A stretch of DNA of 52,820 nucleotides from Streptomyces sp. ISL-43 (lineage in GTDB: Bacteria > Actinomycetota > Actinomycetes > Streptomycetales > Streptomycetaceae), in NCBI RefSeq assembly GCF_018614195.1, contig NZ_JAGGOT010000065.1, positions 1 to 52,820 on the forward strand, read 5' to 3'. The position numbers and the translations under genes were made by a program. Shown here in pieces: positions 1 to 6,527 of the stretch; within the stretch, counting starts at the first letter, position 1, and every line of letters starts with the position of its first letter. A model generated the notes under the pieces. That model saw only the letters and a list, made by a program, of their open reading frames with translations. It was not told the origin of the DNA and searched no databases.

Positions 1-145
1 GGCTCAAGCCCCGTTGATAACACCCGCAGGGGTGATGTTCCGCTTCGGAGGGAACCGGCGCAGCCGCCCGAGGCGTGTTGTGGGCTGACGCCGGGTGTGT
101 GGGCGTAGCTTTCCGACCGCATCGTCTCCCCGCGGAGGACTACAC

Positions 146-454
146 ATGACGATCGAATTCGGCACCAGCGGCTCCAGGGGTACGGAAGAAGAGACCGTTC
201 AGGAGGCGCCTGCACCTTCCGTAGCCTCCGCAGACACCGGGGACGGGCACGATGCCGTCACCATCTCGTCGTCGGAGTACGAGCGGATCCAGGCCGCTGC
301 CGAGCTCTACGTCTTCGCTGAGAAGCGTGGGCTGCGGCTTGTTCGTGCCGACGGCCCTAACGGACACCTGCTGACACATGCGCTGGTCCTCGACAACCTG
401 CTTGTGTTCCCACCTGGCCGCCACCCGAGGGATGTACTGCGCGACGTCGGCTGA
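146..454 (+). CDS. Small protein of unknown function
   Basis: About 102 residues. The ATG at 146 is chosen over the further upstream start because GGAGG at 134-138 sits 7 nt before it. The first ~50 residues are acidic and low in complexity. The rest (from about SSSEYERIQAAAELYVFAEKRGLRL, residues ~40-65, onward) looks like a compact alpha/beta or helical fold. I do not recognise a family. It converges on the DUF397 gene with only 13 nt between stops and no hairpin, so it is probably an independent unit. It could be a small regulator, but nothing in the sequence proves a function. Confidence 0.6.
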   Translation: MTIEFGTSGSRGTEEETVQEAPAPSVASADTGDGHDAVTISSSEYERIQAAAELYVFAEKRGLRLVRADGPNGHLLTHALVLDNLLVFPPGRHPRDVLRDVG

Positions 455-467
455 GGGGTTGCTCAGG

Positions 468-668
468 TCAAGCCAGGTCGCCCCGTCGTACCGCTTCGAC
501 GAGGGAAGACCATGCGGCGGACGGGAAAATGATCACCGTGTCATCGGTGCGTTTCGAGTCTCGGACAGGGGCTTGGCCCGGTGGGGGGGGGGTGAGTAGT
601 TCCAGGCAGGCGTTCTCGTTGCCGCTGTAGCTGCTCTTCCGCCAGGTTCTGGTGATGGCGTCACTCAC
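468..668 (-). CDS. DUF397 protein, in-frame copy
   Basis: 66 residues. The GTG start at 668 overlaps the stop of the STAND gene upstream (GTGA), so the two are translationally coupled. DUF397 signatures are clear: WRKSSYSG near residue 9, CLELL, VRDSK, and AAWSSLVEAVRRGDL at the end. DUF397 proteins are small actinobacterial partners, usually of XRE regulators; a regulatory or antitoxin-like role is inferred for the family. Here the partner is an NTPase rather than an XRE protein. The loop between CLELL and VRDSK holds four prolines encoded by a run of 10 C (plus strand G at 583-592). One base more or less would shift the frame. Confidence 0.85.
   Translation of the reverse strand: MSDAITRTWRKSSYSGNENACLELLTPPPPGQAPVRDSKRTDDTVIIFPSAAWSSLVEAVRRGDLA
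583..592. repeat. Poly-G/C tract (10) inside DUF397
   Basis: Ten consecutive G on the plus strand, read as C in the DUF397 gene. It lies in a surface-loop region of the protein, and at this length the reading frame is open. A paralogous tract sits at 3182-3192. Confidence 0.95.
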
Positions 669-3025
669 TGTGCCTGCTCCTCGTTCTCGTCCGTTGGTGT
701 GGGTCCCGGCGCGGCGGTGGCTTCCCGGTGGGCACGCCGGCATTCCTGCGCGATCGGGTGGTCAGGGCCCAGCACCCGCGCAGCGGCGTCGAGTGCTGTC
801 GCCGAGATTTCCCGGGCAGTAGTTGTTAGGCCGGCCCCGGTGAGGATGCGTGCCAGGCGAGCCTGGATGGCCAGGGTGTGGGGATGCTCCGGGCCGAGGG
901 TGCGCTCGCGCGCTGCGAGGACCGTACGCGCCGCTTCCTCGGCGTCGTTCCAGCGGCCTTGCCGCAGCAGGATGCCGGCCAGGAGGTCACGGGCAGCCAG
1001 GGTGCGGGGATGGTCCGTACCCAGATTCCCTTCATTGCCGTCGATGACGGACCGGGCAAGGAGCTCGGCTTCGGACCACGGCCCCCGCCGCGAGAGCACC
1101 CAGGCGAGCGTGATCCGACTGATGAGCGTGTGCGGGTGTTCGGTACCCAGGGACTGTTCGGCCACGGCAAGGTTCGGCCGGGCCAGAGCCTCCGCCTCGG
1201 CCCAGCGTTCCTGTTCGCCGATCGCCTCGGCGAGGCAGGCAACGCTTTCGATCGTGTCTGGGTGCCCGGAGCCAAGGACCTCGGTGCGGCCTTCTGCGGC
1301 TCGACCCATGTGGAGTTCGTCCTCGGCGTAGGCGCCGAGGCCGTACAGGGCGAGGCCGAGTGCGTGAGCGCTGTCCAGCACGTGAGGGTGGGTCGGGCCC
1401 AGTTCCTCTTCGCGGTGTGCGAGCGTCGACCGGTGGAGCTCTGCGGCTTCTGCGAATCGTCCGAGACCTGCCAGGGCCCGGGCCAGTTCGAAGCGGTCGG
1501 TCAGAGAGTCCGCGCCGATGTCCGCAGCGGTGTCGCATACGGCGGTGGCGAGCAAGTGGGCCGTCGTGTAGTCGCCACGGTCGAGGGTCTGGGTACGCAA
1601 GTCCCGGACGACGGCGAGGGCTGCCGCAAGGGAGGTGCTCCTCCCCGCGGCGCACCGGCGAACCAGCGCGATCGCGTGCGAGACGAACAGCCTCACGGTT
1701 TGGGAGTCCGGGTACACGCCGGCCCGAACGGCGAGGATCTGCTTCAGGAGAGTTGCGGCGGCGGACAGTACGTGGTCGCGCTGGTCGAGCGGGATGCGTG
1801 ACGACACCGAGTCGAGCAGCAGGCCGTGTGCCTGGATGCACCGTACGGGTTCGCGTCCGGGGTCTCCGGGAACGTCGAGAAGGGCGACGACGCTCTGCTC
1901 CAGCAATCCGTGCAGGGCGTGGTTCGCGCGGGAACCTGCCAGAGGCGGATCCGCTTGCGCCAGCGCGGTGACGTCAAGGCGATCGGAGGTGAGCAGTCCC
2001 ACGGGTAGGGGATCCGCTGCGAAGCAGGAGAGCAACCGGATCAGTGTCGTTGCTTCCGGGTTCCCCTGGTCGGCGAGCATGTCGAGGGACAACTGCCAGG
2101 TACTGCTGATGAGCCTTCGGACGTCGCGTTCCCCGGGAGAGGCTCCGAGGTCGAGAATCGTGTTCGGGTCGTCGTGTAAACGGCGGCGGTATTCGTCCAC
2201 GGAGACCGGCTCCAGGAGTTGGTGGCCGAGGAACGATCCGGCCAGGACGAGGGCGAGGGGATGGCAGCCCAGCTCCCGCGCCAGGGCTTCGAGAGCAGCA
2301 CGGTCGTGGCTTCCGGGGGCCAGGTCCTGGAGGACTTCCACGGCGTCCGGTATGTCCAGGACATCGAGTGGATGCGTGTCTGCCTCGCGCCACAGAGGCG
2401 CGCGACCGTGGCGGGTGGTGACCAGGGTGGTGCCTCTTGAGCTGGTCCGCAGCCATCCGCCTTCGAGGAGCGCGGGATCGTCCGCGTTGTCGAGGACCAG
2501 CAGCCAGCGCCCGGGTGACTTGTCCAGGTAGTGCCAGACGAGGTCGGCCGGTGGCCGGCGGCGTGCCCAGGCGGCATCGACTTCGTCCTGTCCGGCGCCG
2601 CGGTCGAGTGCGACGGAGAGCATCCCTGCTCGGAGGGAGGAGGCTCCGGCGGCGTTCACCCACAGTCCGATGACGCCGTGCTCACGCACAGCTTCGTCGA
2701 AGATGCTCTGTGCCACCGCGGTCTTCCCGCACCCGGGCATGCCGTGTACGACGTGGACGGAGTCCGTTGTACTGGTGCCCGCGGCGGCATCAAGCAGGTG
2801 CCGTCGCAGGCTTCTGCGGTCCCGCACGGGAGAGCGCAGGCGAGGGGCGAGCGGGACCCGGACCGATTCAGGACCGGGGTGAGCGGTGGCGAGGGCTGCG
2901 TGCGGGTCCTGGTGGTAGTGCGTGTGGTACTCGGTGATGTGCTGGTCCCGCTCCGCCTGGAAGACACGGCCGTGTCCCTGCGCTACGGCATGCCGGTACG
3001 CGGACGTACCCGGGCTGCTCTCCAT
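665..3025 (-). CDS. STAND (NB-ARC) NTPase with TPR repeats, copy 2
   Basis: About 786 residues. ATG at 3025 is preferred: the GTG at 3037 directly abuts the GGGGGAGG and leaves no spacing. Layout: a tag GRVFQAERDQHITEYH near residues 19-34; an NB-ARC ATPase with P-loop GMPGCGKT (~95-102), Walker B WLLVLDNAD, sensor TTLVTTRH and a GLPL-like HPLALVLAG; a winged-helix/linker region; then seven or so ~42-residue TPR units with the LGxxHPxTL signature to the C-terminus. STAND NTPases are signal-sensing switches, often in immunity or programmed death. It is followed by a coupled DUF397 gene and is a diverged tandem copy of the 3265-5586 gene. The ligand sensed is unknown. Confidence 0.85.
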   Translation of the reverse strand: MESSPGTSAYRHAVAQGHGRVFQAERDQHITEYHTHYHQDPHAALATAHPGPESVRVPLAPRLRSPVRDRRSLRRHLLDAAAGTSTTDSVHVVHGMPGCGKTAVAQSIFDEAVREHGVIGLWVNAAGASSLRAGMLSVALDRGAGQDEVDAAWARRRPPADLVWHYLDKSPGRWLLVLDNADDPALLEGGWLRTSSRGTTLVTTRHGRAPLWREADTHPLDVLDIPDAVEVLQDLAPGSHDRAALEALARELGCHPLALVLAGSFLGHQLLEPVSVDEYRRRLHDDPNTILDLGASPGERDVRRLISSTWQLSLDMLADQGNPEATTLIRLLSCFAADPLPVGLLTSDRLDVTALAQADPPLAGSRANHALHGLLEQSVVALLDVPGDPGREPVRCIQAHGLLLDSVSSRIPLDQRDHVLSAAATLLKQILAVRAGVYPDSQTVRLFVSHAIALVRRCAAGRSTSLAAALAVVRDLRTQTLDRGDYTTAHLLATAVCDTAADIGADSLTDRFELARALAGLGRFAEAAELHRSTLAHREEELGPTHPHVLDSAHALGLALYGLGAYAEDELHMGRAAEGRTEVLGSGHPDTIESVACLAEAIGEQERWAEAEALARPNLAVAEQSLGTEHPHTLISRITLAWVLSRRGPWSEAELLARSVIDGNEGNLGTDHPRTLAARDLLAGILLRQGRWNDAEEAARTVLAARERTLGPEHPHTLAIQARLARILTGAGLTTTAREISATALDAAARVLGPDHPIAQECRRAHREATAAPGPTPTDENEEQAQ

Positions 3026-3050
3026 CCCCGACGTCACCCTCCCCCACGGG

Positions 3051-3268
3051 TCATGATGTCTGACCGTCGGAACATTCTGTGGCGCCGACGGAACGAACGA
3101 AAGCCATCCAGCTCTCCGTGGTGCAGATCAGAGCCGGTCGTGACAGATCCTTCGAATCACGGATGCGTGTTTTTCCCCGCCGGGGGGGGGGGTGCGTATT
3201 TCCAGGCAGCCATTGGTCTCACCGCTGTACGTGCTCTTGTGCCAGCGGAACCCGAAGTCGTCGGTCAC
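3051..3268 (-). pseudogene. DUF397 gene, off-frame at a poly-C tract
   Basis: The GTG at 3268 overlaps the stop of the preceding STAND gene (GTGA), as in the other module. Frame 1 gives VTDDFGFRWHKSTYSG then CLEIRTPPP and, after 11 C, runs out of family and stops at 3128 (46 residues). The expected C-terminal half, IRDSKDLSRPALIC and SWMAFVRSVG, is present in another frame ending at 3051. It would be joined by 12 C or 9 C. No other lesion is visible, so this is either a phase-off allele, a sequencing error in the homopolymer, or an early pseudogene. The next STAND gene starts 25 nt after the restored stop. Confidence 0.8.
3182..3192. repeat. Poly-G/C tract (11) inside second DUF397
   Basis: Eleven consecutive G on the plus strand, at the position equivalent to the 10-G tract at 583-592. 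At this length the DUF397 frame is broken; 9 or 12 would restore it. Confidence 0.95.
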
Positions 3269-5586
3269 GAAGTCTCCTTGGCGGCACGCGCGGCTGCACA
3301 TGCCTCTTGCGCCGTTCGCAGAACCGCCCGGCAGCGTTCGGTACGGGGGTGATCACGGCCGAGTGTACGTACGTATCCGTCGAGCGTCGCCGCGGCCACG
3401 GTCACCGCTTCCTCTGCTCGGTTGCTGCCTGCCAGGACCGTTGCCAGGTCAGTGCGGGCGGACAACGTGTGCGAGTGCTCGGGGCCGAGCATGGACTCGC
3501 GCGCCGCGATGACGTGGCGGAGCAACTCCTCCGCCTCCTGCCATCGGCGCAGCCGGAGCAGGACCGTCGCGTGCAGGTGGCGGGCCGCGAGGGTCCTGGG
3601 ATGCTCTGGTCCGAACACCTCCCCGGCAGCCAGGGCTGTTTCCCGGGCGAGCGGCTCCGCCTCGTCCCACCGCTCCTCGCCGGCCACGGCCCAGGCATGG
3701 GCGAGGAGACTGAGCACGGTGTTTGGGTGGCTGACCCCCAGGCCGGCCTGGGACCGCTCCAGCGTGGTCCGGGCGAGGGAACGGGCCTCCTCCCACCTGC
3801 CCAGCTCGCCGACCGCCTCGGCGAGCCGGCCGAGCGTGTCGAGGGTGTCCGGATGGGAGCTGCCCAGGACGCGCTCACGGCCGTCGAGGGCGCGCCGTAG
3901 TAGCTGCTCGTCCTCGGCCCAACGGCCCAGCCCATACAGGGCGATGCCCAGGGCGTGGACGGTGTCCAGGGTGAGGGGATCGTCGGCGCCGAGCAGGACT
4001 TCCCGCGAGGTGAGCACACCGCGCAGCGTCTGCTCGGCCTCCGCGAAGAGCCCCAGGCCGCTTTGCGCACGCCCCGTCTCATGGGCATCCGACAGAGCTT
4101 CACCGTGCTCCGCACCGAACAGCCCCGAACTGAACCGCTGCGCTGCCACGGCCAGGTCGAGGGCGGCCGTGAACTGCCCGCGCTCGTAATACAGCGACCG
4201 CAACCGCCTGATCAACGGCAGGGGTTCCGGACCGCGAGACCGGCGCAGGAGCGCGATGGCGTGCGGGGCCAGCAGTCGCAGGTCCTGATCCTCCGGCGGG
4301 TCGGGGATGGCCGCTTCGAGCAGCTCTGCCGCGGAACGGACGAGATCGTCTCGGACCTCCGCCGGCATCCGGCCGGCGACCGTGTCCAGGAGCAGCCCGT
4401 GGGCCTGCAGACCGCGCACGGGCGGGCGACCCCGGTCACCGGGCACGTCGAGCAGGGAGACGAGCGAGGTGGCGACGAGCCCCCGCAGCGCGGCATCGGC
4501 ACGGGCGCCGGTTAGCGGCGGGTCGAGGCGCCCAAGCGCGGTGGTGTCGAGCCGGGCCGGAGCGAGCAGGCCGAGCGGGACCGTCGCCGGCTGGGCCGCG
4601 AAGCAGGACAGCAGCCGGAGCAGGGTGACGGCCTCCGGCAGGTTCTGCCGGTCCAGAGCATCGAGGGAGAGCTGCCAGGTACTGCTGAAACGCGCCCGGG
4701 CATGCTCCTCCGAGGGGTCCGAGGCCTGGTCGAGGAGCTCGCTCGGGTCCTCCGGAAGCCGCTCCAGGTAGTCGCTCACGGTCCACCTCTCCAGCAGTTG
4801 GCGGCGTAGGTGGTTGCCCGCGAGGGAAAGCGCCAGTGGGTGACGGTCGAGCCGTAGCGCCAGCCGCTCGAAGTCCTCCGGGTCCCCTGTGCCGGGGGCC
4901 AGATCGAAGAGCACCTGGGCAGCCGCGGTGAGCGGTAGCACGCCCACGGGGTGGGTGTCGCAGCCGCGCCAGACCGCGGCCGCGGTGTCGCGGGTCGTCA
5001 CGAGTACGGTGCCGCGTGGGCTCCGCCGCAGCCACCCGCCCTCCTGGAGCAGACGAGGCTCGTCCGCGTTGTCGAGGACGAGCAGCCACGGCTCGACGGA
5101 CCGGGCGAGGCAGTCCCAGGCGAGATCGGCGGCCGGGCGCCGCCCGGCGTGGGCTGCCTCCAGCTCGACGGGGGAGGCGCCGCGATCCGCCGCGATACCG
5201 ATCATGAACGACCGCAGCGAGGTCGCGGACGAGGAGTCGACCCAGAACCCGATGACACCTTTACGCTCAACGGCTTGAGTGAAGACGTGCCGGGCCAGGG
5301 CGGTCTTCCCGCAACCCGCCATGCCGTGCAGGACCTGCGCCGGCCCGCCGCGGCCGTGGGTGACCGAACGCATCAGCTGATCGCGCAACTCGACACGGTC
5401 CCGTAGGGCGGTCGCGGGCTCTGCGGTCAGTGGTACCCGGACGGAGTGCGGCACGGGCCCCATCCAGTCGCCCGGCGCGGGCGCGTGGTGGTGGTGCTCG
5501 GTGACGTACTGATCACGCTGCGCCTGGTAGACACGGCCGGACCCAGACGCGGAGGCGGACGCGGAAGAGTGCGGCCGGTCGCTCAC
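3265..5586 (-). CDS. STAND (NB-ARC) NTPase with TPR repeats, copy 1
   Basis: 773 residues. The GTG at 5586 overlaps the stop of the upstream small gene (GTGA). A longer open frame exists upstream, but it only shadows that gene. Residues 17-30 carry the tag GRVYQAQRDQYVTE followed by HHHH. The NB-ARC core follows: GMAGCGKT (88-95), WLLVLDNADE (Walker B), GTVLVTTRD, and HPLALSLAGN. The C-terminal ~330 residues are TPRs with repeated LGxxHPxTL. The N-terminal tag repeats the C-terminal tag of the neighbour at 5583, as expected for homotypic signalling. The DUF397 gene downstream is coupled but out of frame. It is a paralogue of the 665-3025 protein. Confidence 0.88.
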   Translation of the reverse strand: MSDRPHSSASASASGSGRVYQAQRDQYVTEHHHHAPAPGDWMGPVPHSVRVPLTAEPATALRDRVELRDQLMRSVTHGRGGPAQVLHGMAGCGKTALARHVFTQAVERKGVIGFWVDSSSATSLRSFMIGIAADRGASPVELEAAHAGRRPAADLAWDCLARSVEPWLLVLDNADEPRLLQEGGWLRRSPRGTVLVTTRDTAAAVWRGCDTHPVGVLPLTAAAQVLFDLAPGTGDPEDFERLALRLDRHPLALSLAGNHLRRQLLERWTVSDYLERLPEDPSELLDQASDPSEEHARARFSSTWQLSLDALDRQNLPEAVTLLRLLSCFAAQPATVPLGLLAPARLDTTALGRLDPPLTGARADAALRGLVATSLVSLLDVPGDRGRPPVRGLQAHGLLLDTVAGRMPAEVRDDLVRSAAELLEAAIPDPPEDQDLRLLAPHAIALLRRSRGPEPLPLIRRLRSLYYERGQFTAALDLAVAAQRFSSGLFGAEHGEALSDAHETGRAQSGLGLFAEAEQTLRGVLTSREVLLGADDPLTLDTVHALGIALYGLGRWAEDEQLLRRALDGRERVLGSSHPDTLDTLGRLAEAVGELGRWEEARSLARTTLERSQAGLGVSHPNTVLSLLAHAWAVAGEERWDEAEPLARETALAAGEVFGPEHPRTLAARHLHATVLLRLRRWQEAEELLRHVIAARESMLGPEHSHTLSARTDLATVLAGSNRAEEAVTVAAATLDGYVRTLGRDHPRTERCRAVLRTAQEACAAARAAKETS

Positions 5587-5999
5587 CGCTCGGTGATCTG
5601 CTGGTCGCGCCCGGCCTGGTAGACGCGGCCGCGGCCGCTGGCACGTGCTTCCAACCGCATCGTGCCGATCACCGTCTGCTCGGAGGCGGGCAACTGCGCG
5701 CGGGCATCGCGCAGTACACGATCCAGATCCTGCGCGGCGTCGGGGTGCGCCGTGAGGAATTGCAGCAGCCGCCCCTGCCACTGGAGGGCGAGGGCCTCTT
5801 CGGCGGCCGTGTCGCCTTGCTCTCTGGCCAGTACGACATCGGCGCGCGCCTCAGCGAGTGAGGTCTCCACGCCATCTGCGCGAGCCGGACTCATCCGTCG
5901 CCAGAGGGCGACCACTCCGTCCCTGGTCGACTGCCAGGCATCCGTGGCCATCACTGCCACGAGTGTCGTCCCGGCCGTCTCCAACAGTTGCGGATCCAT
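5583..5999 (-). CDS. Small helical STAND-associated protein with C-terminal GRVYQAGRDQ tag
   Basis: 138 residues from ATG at 5999, with GGGGGG about 4 nt upstream. Residues 1-115 look all-helical (MDPQLLETAGTTLVAVMATD, then helices rich in A, E, L and R), a family often found beside actinobacterial NB-ARC genes. The last 15 residues, GRVYQAGRDQQITER (124-138), match the tag at the start of both STAND proteins. That places it as a candidate effector or adaptor that nucleates with, or is nucleated by, the NTPase. It is coupled to the STAND gene by a GTGA overlap. The helical part could be a Bell-like toxic domain; this is inference from arrangement, not from a recognised motif. Confidence 0.75.
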   Translation of the reverse strand: MDPQLLETAGTTLVAVMATDAWQSTRDGVVALWRRMSPARADGVETSLAEARADVVLAREQGDTAAEEALALQWQGRLLQFLTAHPDAAQDLDRVLRDARAQLPASEQTVIGTMRLEARASGRGRVYQAGRDQQITER

Positions 6000-6144
6000 C
6001 GGCCCCCCGATCGGCTGAGTTGCCTTACGGCACATTGGAGAGATCGTATGGCCCGTCGGCTCATCTCGTCCGAGTTGCCAAGGTATTGGGCGGTCTCGAA
6101 GGGTGCCGTTGGTGTGGCGTGGCTCCCCGGACTGCCCGGTTGCG

Positions 6145-6525
6145 CTACCCGAGCAGCGCGGCAACCGCGGCAGTGAGACCTTGCAGCAGAGTGACGGCTG
6201 CTGCGGCTGACCCGATGGCGAGCCCGAGGTCTTCAAGGTTGTCCCGGATGCGGCGCTGGTCGGGTTGGGTGCTGTTCAGCTCCTCGCCGATGCGTCCGGC
6301 GGTACGGCGTGCCAGATCAGCGTTGCTCAGCCCTTCTGGGTGCTCCTGTATGGCGGCGTAGAGCTCGGAGAGCTTGGCCAGCGCGGCCTGGAGGCGGGCA
6401 TCGTCTTGACCTGAGCCGACGTACGACTGCTGCTGATTCCCTCCGATCCGGCCGGTGTTGACCTGATTTCCGTTGCCCGTGATCTGCATGCCACCACTCG
6501 TCTCGCGACCCCGCCACACACTCAT
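6145..6525 (-). CDS. Small tag-bearing protein with C-terminal hydrophobic helix
   Basis: About 126 residues. The ATG at 6525 has GAAAGG with 6-nt spacing; the ATG at 6531 forms an ATGA overlap with the stop of the upstream gene but would have no spacer. Residues 13-36 hold MQITGNGNQVNTGRIGGNQQ, a G/N/Q/T-rich beta-prone tag. Residues ~44-97 are helical, and 99-126 (LGLAIGSAAAAVTLLQGLTAA) form a hydrophobic or amphipathic helix that could insert in the membrane. The tag matches GDHNQVNTG at the C-terminus of the upstream membrane protein. I do not recognise a named family. A role as a membrane-acting effector or accessory is plausible from architecture only. Confidence 0.65.
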   Translation of the reverse strand: MSVWRGRETSGGMQITGNGNQVNTGRIGGNQQQSYVGSGQDDARLQAALAKLSELYAAIQEHPEGLSNADLARRTAGRIGEELNSTQPDQRRIRDNLEDLGLAIGSAAAAVTLLQGLTAAVAALLG

Positions 6526-6527
6526 GA

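Noticed and set aside
800..1500. Spaced similar segments resembling a CRISPR-like array
   Set aside because: The spacing (~126 nt) and the in-frame LGxxHPxTL pattern show that they are TPR-coding repeats. No CRISPR array or cas gene is seen in the window.
699..1801. Plus-strand open frames over the TPR region
   Set aside because: Shadows of the STAND gene; repeated appearance comes from the TPR codons.
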